From: Haliscomenobacter sp041740695
GTDB lineage: Bacteria; Bacteroidota; Bacteroidia; Chitinophagales; Saprospiraceae
Direction: 5' to 3'
DNA: 64,000 nucleotides
Assembly: GCF_041740695.1 (NCBI RefSeq)
Contig: NZ_JBGSLK010000025.1
Location: forward strand, 20,010-84,009
Shown here: positions 8,201 to 16,374 of the stretch, piece by piece
How the letters are laid out: each line of letters starts with the position of its first letter
Numbering within the stretch: the first letter of the stretch is position 1
Position numbers and translations under genes: made by a program
Notes under the pieces: model-generated
Told to the model about the DNA's origin: nothing
What the model saw: only the letters and a program-made list of their open reading frames with translations
The model's database searches: none

Positions 8201-10061
8201 GTACGTTCAGCGGAGCACGGCCCAACAAGGCAATACCACCCCAGTCACCAGCACGGCGCTGACCAGCAGCTTTGCCAGAAGTAAATACGATAGGCTTGTC
8301 AGCAGTACCTTCTGCAATCAACTTAGAACCACGTGTGATAATCAAGGCAGATGGATCACCTTTAATTACTGTACCTGGTTGGATGGTCAGTGTAGCATTG
8401 TTGCGTACATACAAACAGGTTGAACCAGTCAAACGGTAAATTTTGTCTGAAGTCCAAGTAGTATTCGTCGTGATATCACTGGTGATCGCAACTTCACTCG
8501 CACCAGTAGCAATGGTTACCTGCTTGCTGATGGTCTTGGTACAACCACGAGCGGAAGTGATGGTCAGTTTAACCGTATAAGTACCCAAAGCAGGGTAAAT
8601 TTTGGTAGGAGTGAGCTCAGTAGAAGTACTGAAATCACCAAACTCCCACTTTACAGTAGCACCAGCAGGCAATGTAGCCGAAAAAGCAACGCTATTGGTA
8701 GTAACAGCAGCATTGAAGTCTGCAGGAATTTCTTTTGTATAATCAATAGCTCCGGTATAAACTGCATTCTGAGGGTCAAATTCAGCCCAGCAAGCAGACC
8801 AGTCAGTGGTACCAAATGCGCCACGGAAGTTTACTTTTTGGAAGTAAGTATCGGTGTAGATGTCTTGGTTTGCACCAGTCAATACAACAGAACCTGTATT
8901 AGGCAAAAAGCTAGGACGGCCTGAAGTTGGGTATGGATTAGCGATATTCAAGTCAGCCAATGTTGCAATGGTCGCAGTGTTAAGGCTGTTGAATTTGGTA
9001 CGAATGTTCGGGAAGTTTGTAGCCAAAGAATCCAAGGTACGCGTAGCATTCGCTATTACAATTCCTTTCAGATTCAGGGTATCAGTCAAAAAAGCATTCT
9101 GTGAGTTGGTACTCTCCAGGCGAATGCCTGTTGGGAAGCCGGAGAAGATCGCGTTGTGGATGCTCTGACGAGATGAACGACGAATGTGTGCACCACGACC
9201 AAACAAACTGTTCACAGATTGCTCTGGTGTACGGCGAGGACCAAACAAAGATACGTTAGCAAATTTGGATAAAGTCAACGGTTTATTGCTGGTACCAGTA
9301 CCATCGTTGTCAGATTCAAAACCGTTAGAGGTTGAAATGTCGAAGATGTTGGGATCAGACCACCCCAAGAGGTATTGGTTTTTGCCACTGTAACCAAAGT
9401 CTGTGTCAAACATGTCATCTACCGTAGAAAAAGCAATCAGGTTGCGTCCATTTACAGAACCACCAAACCATTCGAAAGCGTCATCGCCACCGTAGGAGGT
9501 TTGTACGTTTTCGATAGTGGTACCAGTACCTACCCCACCTAAAGTCAAAGAGTTCAACTCCTGGTTGGGAACGAAGGCGATACCAGCGAATTCAATACGC
9601 ACATACTTCAAGCTACCAGAATTATCAGCAGCATCAGTACCTCCGTATCTCGCTAAAGTCGCGTCACATCCACCTTCCAAAGTTGCTTCACCCCCAGGTA
9701 CGTTAAGCGGTGCACGACCCAATAAAGCAATACCACCCCAGTCACCAGCACGGCGTTCGCCGGGGTTTTTGGCAGAGGTAAATACAATGGGCTGCTCAGC
9801 AGTTCCTTCTGCAATCAGCTTCGCGCCGCGGGTAACAATAAGAGCAGAAGGGCTACCTTTAATCAAGGTTCCTGGTTCAATTGTCAAAACTGCGTTGTTG
9901 GTAACATACAAACATGGGCCTGAATTGAGCACATAGATGTTGTTTTTGGTCCAAGACGTGTTAGAAGTAATGTTAGCCGTTACTTCAACCACGGTTTGAC
10001 CGAAACTCACACCTACTGCCACTAAACAGGACAGCAATAGAGTTGTCAAAAACCTCTTCAT
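5217..10061 (-). CDS. T9SS-exported cell-surface protein with three tandem beta-helix/PKD units
   Basis: A 1614-residue protein. Residues 1-21 form a signal peptide (KRFLTTLLLSCLVAVGVSFG). Residues about 24-1520 are three tandem units of 499 residues, each beginning with a segment like ITTNTTWT.DKIYRL, then LTI.PGT.IKG, a right-handed beta-helix-like region with Asp/Asn/Gly-rich loops (YGGDDAFEWFGG, FDTDFGYSG), and ending in a PKD-like domain (WEFGDF, YPALGTYTVKLTI). The third PKD is more diverged. The last ~90 residues (FRLFPNPTAGN ... GIYTVEV) are a type A T9SS sorting domain, so it should be exported across the outer membrane and attached or released. Function is unknown. It may bind polysaccharide or act as an adhesin. 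It lies 86 bases downstream of a TonB-dependent receptor gene on the same strand, a common pairing. Confidence 0.9.
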   Translation of the reverse strand: MKRFLTTLLLSCLVAVGVSFGQTVVEVTANITSNTSWTKNNIYVLNSGPCLYVTNNAVLTIEPGTLIKGSPSALIVTRGAKLIAEGTAEQPIVFTSAKNPGERRAGDWGGIALLGRAPLNVPGGEATLEGGCDATLARYGGTDAADNSGSLKYVRIEFAGIAFVPNQELNSLTLGGVGTGTTIENVQTSYGGDDAFEWFGGSVNGRNLIAFSTVDDMFDTDFGYSGKNQYLLGWSDPNIFDISTSNGFESDNDGTGTSNKPLTLSKFANVSLFGPRRTPEQSVNSLFGRGAHIRRSSRQSIHNAIFSGFPTGIRLESTNSQNAFLTDTLNLKGIVIANATRTLDSLATNFPNIRTKFNSLNTATIATLADLNIANPYPTSGRPSFLPNTGSVVLTGANQDIYTDTYFQKVNFRGAFGTTDWSACWAEFDPQNAVYTGAIDYTKEIPADFNAAVTTNSVAFSATLPAGATVKWEFGDFSTSTELTPTKIYPALGTYTVKLTITSARGCTKTISKQVTIATGASEVAITSDITTNTTWTSDKIYRLTGSTCLYVRNNATLTIQPGTVIKGDPSALIITRGSKLIAEGTADKPIVFTSGKAAGQRRAGDWGGIALLGRAPLNVPGNEATLEGGCDANQVKYGGTDAADNSGSLKYVRIEFAGVAFVPNQELNSLTLAGVGTGTTIENVQTSYGGDDAFEWFGGSVNGRNLIAFSTVDDMFDTDFGYSGKNQYLLGWSDPNIFDISTSNGFESDNDGTGTSNKPLTSAKFANVSLFGPRRTPEQSVNSLFGRGAHIRRSSRQSIHNAIFSGFPTGFRLESTNTQNAFLSDTLQLKGVVIANATRTLDSLATNFPNIRTKFNSLNTATIATLADLNIANPYPTSGRPSFLPNTGSVVLTGANQDIYTDTYFQKVNFRGAFGTTDWSACWSEFDPQNADYSRGVDYFATFPADITTTITTNRVAFTVTLPAGAKVEWDFGDFTKSTEAAPTKTYAALGTYTVKLTITSDRGCTKTISKQVTIASGTSEVAITGDITTNTTWTNDKIYRLTGSTCLYVRNNATLTIQAGTIVKGDPSALIITRGSKLIAEGTAEQPIIFTSGKAAGQRRAGDWGGIALLGRAPLNVPGNEATLEGGCDANQVKYGGTDAADNSGSLKYVRIEFAGVAFVPNQELNSLTLGGVGTGTTLENIQTSYGGDDAFEWFGGTVNGRNLIAFSTVDDMFDTDFGYSGKNQYLLGWSDPNIFDISTSNGFESDNDGTGTSNKPLTSAKFANVSLFGPRRTPAQSVNSLFGRGAHIRRSSRQSIHNAIFSGFPTGFRLESTNTQNAFLTDTLQLKGVVVANATRTLDSLATNFPNLRTKFNSLNTATIATLADLNITDPYPTSGRPNFLPKSGSIVLTGANQDIYTDTYFQKVNFRGAFGSSDWTGCWAEFDPQNADYSVSPVNYFTGKPTTFAFVSPSNKATFTGPAGAGLKYSWDFGVTTSTADTSSTANPTFVYPTIGSYTATLVVSNARGCSTTLTRAISVTTSLEEIKELNAFRLFPNPTAGNTTLELNLTARIDAVVSVRNVAGQVMLSQKQTLLQGMNRLELPTANLANGIYTVEVKSTSGLNTLKLMVTKN
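5502..9992 (-). repeat. Three tandem 1497-bp direct repeats inside the T9SS gene
   Basis: Identical landmarks recur exactly 1497 bp apart: GGAAGTTTACTTTTTGGAAG near 5831, 7328 and 8825, and the PKD end TGCTTGCTGATGGTCTTGGT at 7024 and 8521. Copies are about 8496-9992, 6999-8495 and 5502-6998. The period is a whole number of codons (499), so copies can be lost or gained without frameshift. The third copy diverges in its last ~300 bases. Confidence 0.9.
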
Positions 10062-10103
10062 AGGTTAAAATTTATTGTTATGGTTGATGAATCTCGAAAT
10101 GGC

Positions 10104-10134
10104 GAGATGTGCAATTTGTACAATTGCACATCTC
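10104..10134 (-). promoter_or_regulatory. Perfect hairpin between the TonB receptor gene and the T9SS gene
   Basis: Arms of 13 bp (GAGATGTGCAATT and its complement) with a 5-base loop lie between the receptor stop and the start of the T9SS protein. No T tract follows on the minus strand, so it is more likely an mRNA stabiliser, processing site or attenuator than a full terminator. Confidence 0.5.
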
Positions 10135-10147
10135 TTATAGTCGAAAA

Positions 10148-12964
10148 TTACCTGGAAAAACGATAGGTAAATGTCAAGGAGTAGTTGGCGCCATAAAGGA
10201 TATTTTGGATCACTGTATCCTCTGCCTCGTCATAACTCTCTGAGTTGTCTTGATCTTGGTAAAAAATGGCATTGTTGTTTAAAATGTCTTGAGCATTGAA
10301 CTTCAGCTCACCTTTGTTCTTCAAGATTTTTTTAGTCACCTGGAAATCCAGTACATTTCTTGGGTTTTCGTACGTATCGCGGTAACCATTTGAACCTACC
10401 AACCAAATACGCCGGCCAATCCGGTTAAACAAAAGGGTTGCATTAAGGTCGTTCTTTGGTGTTGCATAAGAAAAGCCCAGGTTGATGATGTAAGGCGACT
10501 GGCCTTGCAATGGACGAGAATCGCCATTAACAGAAGCAAGTGGGTCATTGGATACATCCAAATTGGAATTGATCCACGCCAGGTTACTGAAAACTGCAGA
10601 GTTCTCAAGGGCGCTACCCAATCGATTCAACTTGTAACGAACTTCTAATTCTAAACCAAAGTTTTGAGCAGTTGGGGCGTTTTTGAAACTAAAGTTACGG
10701 CCACCACCACCCAATGCTTCGTAGAAAGCTTCGATTGGATCTTTAAAGTCCTTGTAAAAGGCAGTCAAAGAAACCGACTCAGATGGCGTAGGGAACAATT
10801 CGTACTTCAAGTCAAAGTTGGTAACTTTTGTACGTACCAGATCCGGGTTACCATCTATAGTAGCGGCAAGGTTAAAATCATAGAATGTAAAAGGAGCCAA
10901 CTCGCGGAAGTTAGGGCGGCAAACCGTCTGAGAAACAGCAAAACGAAGATTGCTCTGCTTGGTCAAGGCGTAAGACAAGTTTAAGGAAGGAAGAACATCC
11001 GTGGTTGTTTTGGCAAAATTGATTGGAGTTCCACCAAAGGTATTTGCGTCCAGTTTTTGAACAAAATTTTCAACTCTTGCGCCAAAAATCACTCTAAATT
11101 TTTCACTTAAATAGTGATCCAACATTAAAAACCCACCTGAAAGGTCCGAGCCCGCAGTATAAGAGTCATTAGGGTTAGTGGATTCCCGAATGGTAAATCC
11201 TTGTTGACCAATGTTTTTTGGATCAAAAATAGTACTAACAGGAGTGTTTAGAATGTCAAAATTGAAATCTCTGGTACTTGTAACCGTGTAACCAAAAACC
11301 CTAGCGTCAAACTCTCTATCCTTTATTTCAGCAAAAGCACCCAATTTAAAGTTGCTTTGTTTGTCTTCGTCTTCAGCCTTTTTACCATAAGGAATGGTAA
11401 GCTTCAAGTTTGCAGTTTGTGATGTTTCTCCTTGATTTGAGTAAAATCTACCTGCAAAGTTAGGTGAAGGGGTACCAAAAGGCACGAATGCAGAGTAAGG
11501 ATCGCTTTCAAGTTGATCCTCATTTTTGAGGTAAGTAATCCGTCTCAAGGATGGCGTGTTCCGATCAATGTCATTGGTGCCCAAAGACCAATTCAACTTC
11601 GTTCCTTTTTCTCCGATTGCGTGCTCACCCAACAATTGGCTAGTAAACAACCGAGTCGCATTGTAAAACATTGAGTAAGCATTGATCAGACGGCTTTGGT
11701 CGTTTTCACGGCCACTGCGGAATACATATTCATCACTCCCGTTGGAGCTTAATAAATTGTTCCAGGAAATTTTGCTGTTTGGAGAAAGGCGCAATGCAAA
11801 GTTGAGCATAGAGCCTACCGTGATGTTTTTTCTAATCTGCTGATCATTGTAATCGAAGACTCTCTGCTTCGTTACCTCGTAGTCTCCTCTTGAAACATCG
11901 AGGATACGCTGGGTATTGTTGTAGGTCAAGGCTCCAATCATGCCAAGTTCTTTTTTGAACAACTTAGTTTGGGTACCTGCTGCCAATTGAAAACCCCAAG
12001 TGGGAGGTAGATTTCCTTGATTGGCAATTTTCCAATCATTCGCAAACTTTTTACTTTGTTCAAAACGGGTGGCATTATTTTCAAGACCCGCCTTAGTAAC
12101 ACCTTCTGGCAGAGCACGGGTTTCATTGTCATATCCCAACCAATCTGTTTTTCCAGTTGGATAATAATCGTATGCTTTAAATGTAGATTGGGTATTGTAT
12201 CCTGCGTTGATTGACAAACTTACGAAAGGCTCATCAGGAGTTTCACGCGTGTTAACAGTGATTACCCCCCCTGCAAATTCACCTGGCAATTCAGGTGTAG
12301 CAGTTTTGTAAATCAAAAGGTTGGACAACAAAGCTGAAGGAATCAAATCAAAAGAAAAAGCCCGGCGATCCGGTTCAGTAGAAGGCAATACCAGGCCATT
12401 GACCGTAGCAATGTTATACCTGTCCGCCAATCCGCGAATAACCACAAATTTATTGTCTTGAACACTTGTACCACTTACCCGCTTCAAAACATCAGCGGTA
12501 CTGCGGTCAGGTGAACGCTGAATTTCTTGATTGGTAATACCTGTTACCAAAGAAGGACTCTTCTGCTGGATCATCGTAAGCGCTGCTGTAGTACTTCTAC
12601 TTGCTTTACCAACGATCAAAACCCCTTGCAAAACGGTAACCTCTTCGCCCAACTCAAAGTCCTTGGTAAGCGCTTGTCCGTCAGCAAAAGTCATCTCGGT
12701 AGTATCAGAAGCATAACCGACGTAGCTTGCTACCAACTTGAAAGTTCCCGCAGGAATTTCTGCCATTTCATAATTTCCATCAAAGTCGGAAACCGCACCA
12801 ACGGTGTTCTCTCCTTGGACGACTACAAACACAGTGGCTCCGATCAAGGCTTCTTTTGATTTACCATCGATCATCTTGCCTTTCAGAGTCGCTTTTTGTG
12901 CAAAAGCGCTACCAACGCAAAGAAATAGAGCTAAAAAAGTGAGGATTTTGTAAAGATTCTGCAT
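10148..12964 (-). CDS. TonB-dependent outer-membrane receptor
   Basis: A 938-residue protein when started at the internal ATG (codon 16 of the longest frame), which gives a proper signal peptide NLYKILTFLALFLCVGSAFAQ. The upstream in-frame residues are polar and look untranslated. Order of parts: signal peptide, a carboxypeptidase-regulatory-like beta-sandwich (ATLKGKMIDGKSKEALIGA to about residue 95), a plug domain (VLKRVSGTSVQDNKFVVIRG, then LPGEFAGGVI), and a long beta-barrel ending in LTFTYRFSR with a terminal aromatic-rich strand. Such receptors import a large ligand with energy from TonB-ExbBD. No SusD partner is present. The downstream neighbour is the T9SS surface protein, suggesting they act on the same ligand. 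Ligand unknown. Confidence 0.9.
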   Translation of the reverse strand: MQNLYKILTFLALFLCVGSAFAQKATLKGKMIDGKSKEALIGATVFVVVQGENTVGAVSDFDGNYEMAEIPAGTFKLVASYVGYASDTTEMTFADGQALTKDFELGEEVTVLQGVLIVGKASRSTTAALTMIQQKSPSLVTGITNQEIQRSPDRSTADVLKRVSGTSVQDNKFVVIRGLADRYNIATVNGLVLPSTEPDRRAFSFDLIPSALLSNLLIYKTATPELPGEFAGGVITVNTRETPDEPFVSLSINAGYNTQSTFKAYDYYPTGKTDWLGYDNETRALPEGVTKAGLENNATRFEQSKKFANDWKIANQGNLPPTWGFQLAAGTQTKLFKKELGMIGALTYNNTQRILDVSRGDYEVTKQRVFDYNDQQIRKNITVGSMLNFALRLSPNSKISWNNLLSSNGSDEYVFRSGRENDQSRLINAYSMFYNATRLFTSQLLGEHAIGEKGTKLNWSLGTNDIDRNTPSLRRITYLKNEDQLESDPYSAFVPFGTPSPNFAGRFYSNQGETSQTANLKLTIPYGKKAEDEDKQSNFKLGAFAEIKDREFDARVFGYTVTSTRDFNFDILNTPVSTIFDPKNIGQQGFTIRESTNPNDSYTAGSDLSGGFLMLDHYLSEKFRVIFGARVENFVQKLDANTFGGTPINFAKTTTDVLPSLNLSYALTKQSNLRFAVSQTVCRPNFRELAPFTFYDFNLAATIDGNPDLVRTKVTNFDLKYELFPTPSESVSLTAFYKDFKDPIEAFYEALGGGGRNFSFKNAPTAQNFGLELEVRYKLNRLGSALENSAVFSNLAWINSNLDVSNDPLASVNGDSRPLQGQSPYIINLGFSYATPKNDLNATLLFNRIGRRIWLVGSNGYRDTYENPRNVLDFQVTKKILKNKGELKFNAQDILNNNAIFYQDQDNSESYDEAEDTVIQNILYGANYSLTFTYRFSR

Positions 12965-13009
12965 ATAAATCATGTTTGAATGCTGTTTGTTCTGAGCGAA
13001 AATTTCCAA

Positions 13010-13405
13010 TTAGAAAGTGATCAACTCGTGCGTTTGGTTCCTTTTCGATGGGATGGCATCCTAAAGAATCGCATCACAATAGCTGCGAAAGGACGTCATT
13101 TAGGTTGAACAATGATTAAGGCAATGTGACCAAACAATCGGGTGCAAAATTAGACCCAATGTTCCACCTTTGGCCCCTTTCCAGTTTAACCTTTTATTAA
13201 TATTGCCACTAAAATTTTACAATTTCTTAACTTTATAGGAAAACTGTTTAGTAATGACTCATTTCAAACCCCCACAAAATCAACAACAAATTTCAACTTA
13301 TTATGTAAACTGAATTTTAAGTGGTGATTAAGTTTCCTCAAACACAAAGAGCAGGATTTCCGCTTGGAAACCCTGCTCTTTGGGACAAAAAAACTAGCTA
13401 AAGTC
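13010..13405. other. 396-bp gene-free stretch upstream of the TonB receptor gene
   Basis: AT-rich DNA between the receptor start and the stop of the aspartyl-protease gene. It should hold the receptor promoter, but I see no convincing TAnnTTTG box. The only clear structure is the hairpin at 13346-13381. Confidence 0.5.
13346..13381 (-). terminator. Hairpin downstream of the aspartyl-protease gene
   Basis: Arms AAAGAGCAGG and CCTGCTCTTT with a further inner TTTCC/GGAAA pairing. It lies 25 bases after the stop of the minus-strand protease gene. No long T tract follows on that strand, so it is a likely but not ideal intrinsic terminator. Confidence 0.6.
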
Positions 13406-14326
13406 TTAGTGTACAAAAAATTGCAGCACACCCTTTCGGTAATTCATGCTGTATACAATCTTATTAAGAAACTGATTGCCTAAGATACCATCGATCCCAC
13501 TTGACTCATTTAAGACCGGAGATTTCAGCACCGCAAATGGAATTTCCTCAAAAAGGTGCTGCCCCAAGTTCATCGATTCGATTTGAATGATCCTTTGCCT
13601 AATGCTTTTTTTTCCTAAGCCTATGGCCGTGACATGACCACCTTCTGAAATGGAATTGCTTGCTAACTTTTCCAGCGACTCCGGGTTAATCATGTTTACT
13701 TCGGCCCCTGTGTCAATTCCAAACCGAAATACCTGATGATTGATTTCCACTTCAACCACTGGCAAATGGCCTTCAATGCTCATATTTATGCTTGTAATCC
13801 CTGCTTCTTTGCGGTAAATGGATTCGTTGACACTCAAATACATAATTTTTTGCTCCGGGGCAATGGTTAACTCAAAGCGCTTCAAAATATCATAACCAAT
13901 GATACCCATGAGTTTAGTGCCCAAACTTCGTTCAAAATGACGCAAGTCCAACGCTAGGGCATTGTGGTTCTTCCATTGAGCGGTACTTAGACTAAACTGG
14001 CTAACGGTTGTATCATCCACTTTTACGTTACCCGTGGTTCCGTATGCACTAAAATCTCCCCGAATGTTGGATTGATTGATCACCAAATAGGGTGCACCTG
14101 TATCCAAAATGAAATTTCCTTCTTCCCCATCCAAGTTGGCTCTAACCAACCACAATTCCCCAATTTTTTCAATGGGCAATTCCATGCTCTTTTTTGCAGA
14201 CAAGTCTTCTACAACGACAGGTACATCTCGATTTCGGGTCTTCAAATACGCAATTCTACTTTGGCCATCTACAACGGTTACGGCAATTGCAAGGACCCAA
14301 ACACAGAACACTTTTAACCCCTTCAT
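13406..14326 (-). CDS. Secreted retropepsin-like aspartyl protease with two DTG halves
   Basis: A 306-residue protein with an N-terminal signal peptide (KVFCVWVLAIAVTVVDGQ, residues 5-22). Two aspartyl-protease half-sites are visible: FILDTGAP with Asp75 and FGIDTGAE with Asp205, each followed by a hydrophobic stretch as in the A2/pepsin fold. Later glycine motifs (GIIGYDIL, GILGNQFL) match the second psi loops. Having both halves in one chain means it can be active as a monomer. It stands alone between the TonB receptor and pyrG. Substrate and physiological role are unknown; many Bacteroidota encode such periplasmic proteases. The ATG at 14326 is supported by the signal peptide. Confidence 0.85.
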   Translation of the reverse strand: MKGLKVFCVWVLAIAVTVVDGQSRIAYLKTRNRDVPVVVEDLSAKKSMELPIEKIGELWLVRANLDGEEGNFILDTGAPYLVINQSNIRGDFSAYGTTGNVKVDDTTVSQFSLSTAQWKNHNALALDLRHFERSLGTKLMGIIGYDILKRFELTIAPEQKIMYLSVNESIYRKEAGITSINMSIEGHLPVVEVEINHQVFRFGIDTGAEVNMINPESLEKLASNSISEGGHVTAIGLGKKSIRQRIIQIESMNLGQHLFEEIPFAVLKSPVLNESSGIDGILGNQFLNKIVYSMNYRKGVLQFFVH

Positions 14327-14594
14327 TTTTCGGTGATTTAAAAGATGAAACCATAGATTTGGGCTGGCTTTGCAACCAGTTAATCTTAATTTTACTTCAA
14401 ATTTACATTAAATTAACATTGATGTCAAATAAAAGGTTCCTTTTCCCCTGTATTTTTGATGAATAACACAAAAAAGGCCCTGAAACAAAATAATCTTTCG
14501 GAGTTTAGTTTTTTTTGTCCTTGATCCTCAGCAGTATCTCATATGATTAAAGGAAAAATGTCAATTGTGTTAAAAAGCTTCCGTGCATTTGTCT

Positions 14595-14602
14595 TATCTT
14601 TA
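14595..14602 (+). promoter_or_regulatory. Putative -7 element for pyrG
   Basis: TATCTTTA resembles the Bacteroidota -7 consensus TAnnTTTG. A TTG occurs at 14565 but the 27-base spacing is longer than the usual 17-23, so only the -7 half is supported. It would give a leader of about 125 bases. Confidence 0.4.
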
Positions 14603-14618
14603 CGATCCGTAACAACCA

Positions 14619-14726
14619 AAGTGAAAAATGAAAAATGAAAAGTGAAAAATGACAACTCTGTGGCGTCGTTTTTCATTTCTCTCCCTTCATTTTTCATTTT
14701 TCATTTTTCGTTTTTCACTTTTCATT
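14619..14726 (+). repeat. Imperfect inverted repeat of GAAAAATG units in the pyrG leader
   Basis: The left part has four runs of the type GTGAAAAATG/AAAAATG. The right part has TTTTTCATT runs ending four bases before the start codon. The two halves are complementary and could form a long A/T stem in the leader mRNA, with CAACTCTGTGGCGTCG as the loop region. Confidence 0.65.
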
Positions 14727-14730
14727 CATC

Positions 14731-16374
14731 ATGACCAAGTACATTTTTGTTACGGGCGGTGTCACCTCTTCCTTGGGCAAGGGGATCATCTCAGCTTCGT
14801 TGGCCAAGCTGCTTCAAGCTAGGGGCTTCTCAGTAACCATCCAAAAATTTGATCCTTACATCAATGTCGATCCCGGCACCCTCAATCCTTATGAGCACGG
14901 CGAGTGCTACGTAACGGACGATGGCGCCGAAACCGACCTGGACTTAGGGCATTACGAACGTTTTTTGAATGTTCCAACTTCGCAATCCAACAACGTCACG
15001 ACTGGCCGGGTTTACCAAACGGTGATCGAAAGAGAACGTCAAGGTGGTTACCTCGGCAAAACCGTACAGGTCGTTCCACACATCACCGACGAGATCAAGC
15101 GGCGCATGCAGATTTTGGGATCCACGGGACAGTTTGAAATTGTGATCACTGAGCTAGGCGGCACGGTTGGCGACATTGAGTCCCTACCCTATCTGGAATC
15201 ACTGCGGCAATTGCGCTGGGATTTGGGTGCCGACAATTGTCTGGTCATCCACCTGACCTTGATTCCGTACCTCAATGCGGCGAAGGAACTCAAAACCAAA
15301 CCAACCCAGCACTCGGTAAAAGAACTGCTCAATACCGGGATTCAACCCGATATCCTCGTTTGCCGCACCGAACACCCCATCAACATGGACATTCGGCGCA
15401 AATTGGCTTTGTTTTGTAACGTTGATGTGAACTCAGTGATCGAGGCCATGGATGCAGAGACCATCTACGATGTTCCCCTGTTGATGTTGGAAGAACGTCT
15501 GGATTCTACGGTATTGACCAAATTACGCCTACCCGATCGCCGCGAACCCGATCTCACTCGTTGGAAAAGCTTTTTGAGCAAACTCAAAAAACCAAAATCT
15601 GAGGTCAGAATTGGCTTGGTAGGCAAATACAACGAGTTGCAGGATGCGTACAAATCCATCCACGAGTCCTTCGTACATGCTGGCGCAGCCAATGAATGTA
15701 AGGTAAAAGTGGTGCCGATTCACTCCGAGCAATTGGAAGGTGACCCGCTGGAAATTGAGCAAAAACTAGCTGGTTTGCACGGCGTACTCGTTGCCCCTGG
15801 TTTTGGAGAGCGGGGCATCAACGGCAAAATAGCGGCGATCAAATACGTCCGGGAAAACCACATTCCATTCTTCGGCATTTGCCTGGGTATGCAATGTGCA
15901 GTGGTTGAATTTGCCCAGCATGTGTTAGGTTTGGAGGATGCTGCCTCCACCGAGGTTAGCCCCAACGGTCCCGACCCAGTGATCAACATGATGGAGGAGC
16001 AGAAAAAAATCACCAACAAGGGTGGAACCATGCGCCTTGGTGCATTTGAATGTGAACTCAAACGCAAATCCAAAGCCGCTCATGCTTACGGAACCTTAAA
16101 AATCAGTGAGCGCCATCGCCACCGCTACGAATACAACAACGACTACCGCGAGCGAATTGAACAAGCAGGGTTGTTGGCCACTGGCATCAATCCAGTGTCC
16201 AATCTGGTGGAAATAGTAGAACTAAAAGACCACCCTTGGTTTGTCGGTGTGCAGTTTCACCCAGAACTAAAAAGTACGGTTGAAAACCCACATCCCTTGT
16301 TTGTACAGTTCATCAAGGCCGCGATAGCTTTTCAAAAGGGGCATGAAAAAAGTAAAATCCTTGCGCCAGCCTAA
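14731..16374 (+). CDS. pyrG: CTP synthase
   Basis: A 547-residue cytoplasmic enzyme of the usual family length. It makes CTP from UTP, ATP and glutamine. The N-terminal amidoligase domain (about 1-270) starts with KYIFVTGGVTSSLGKGI, the ATP-binding P-loop-like signature, and has the conserved ECYVTDDGAETDLDLGHYER stretch. The C-terminal glutamine amidotransferase domain (about 300-540) has the nucleophile Cys384 in GICLGMQ and the His510/Glu512 pair in QFHPE. All key residues are present. The leader carries an unusual A/T-rich inverted repeat. The next gene overlaps its 3' end by 32 bases. Confidence 0.97.
   Translation: MTKYIFVTGGVTSSLGKGIISASLAKLLQARGFSVTIQKFDPYINVDPGTLNPYEHGECYVTDDGAETDLDLGHYERFLNVPTSQSNNVTTGRVYQTVIERERQGGYLGKTVQVVPHITDEIKRRMQILGSTGQFEIVITELGGTVGDIESLPYLESLRQLRWDLGADNCLVIHLTLIPYLNAAKELKTKPTQHSVKELLNTGIQPDILVCRTEHPINMDIRRKLALFCNVDVNSVIEAMDAETIYDVPLLMLEERLDSTVLTKLRLPDRREPDLTRWKSFLSKLKKPKSEVRIGLVGKYNELQDAYKSIHESFVHAGAANECKVKVVPIHSEQLEGDPLEIEQKLAGLHGVLVAPGFGERGINGKIAAIKYVRENHIPFFGICLGMQCAVVEFAQHVLGLEDAASTEVSPNGPDPVINMMEEQKKITNKGGTMRLGAFECELKRKSKAAHAYGTLKISERHRHRYEYNNDYRERIEQAGLLATGINPVSNLVEIVELKDHPWFVGVQFHPELKSTVENPHPLFVQFIKAAIAFQKGHEKSKILAPA

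Larger units (their letters stand above)
14327..14730. other. 404-bp divergent intergenic region upstream of pyrG
   Basis: AT-rich region between the divergent protease and pyrG genes. It holds the candidate pyrG promoter and, from 14619 to 14726, short tandem GAAAAAT units that can pair with TTTTTCAT units further on. Nothing protein-coding was recognised. Confidence 0.6.

Noticed and set aside
7878..8423. A 181-codon + strand open frame inside the T9SS gene, and similar shorter ones repeated every 1497 bp
   Set aside because: They are antisense shadows of the repeat units, recurring with them; no start context or family character.
5502..9992. Tandem repeats considered as CRISPR or satellite DNA
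   Set aside because: Unit is 1497 bp, coding and in one frame; no short repeats with unique spacers.
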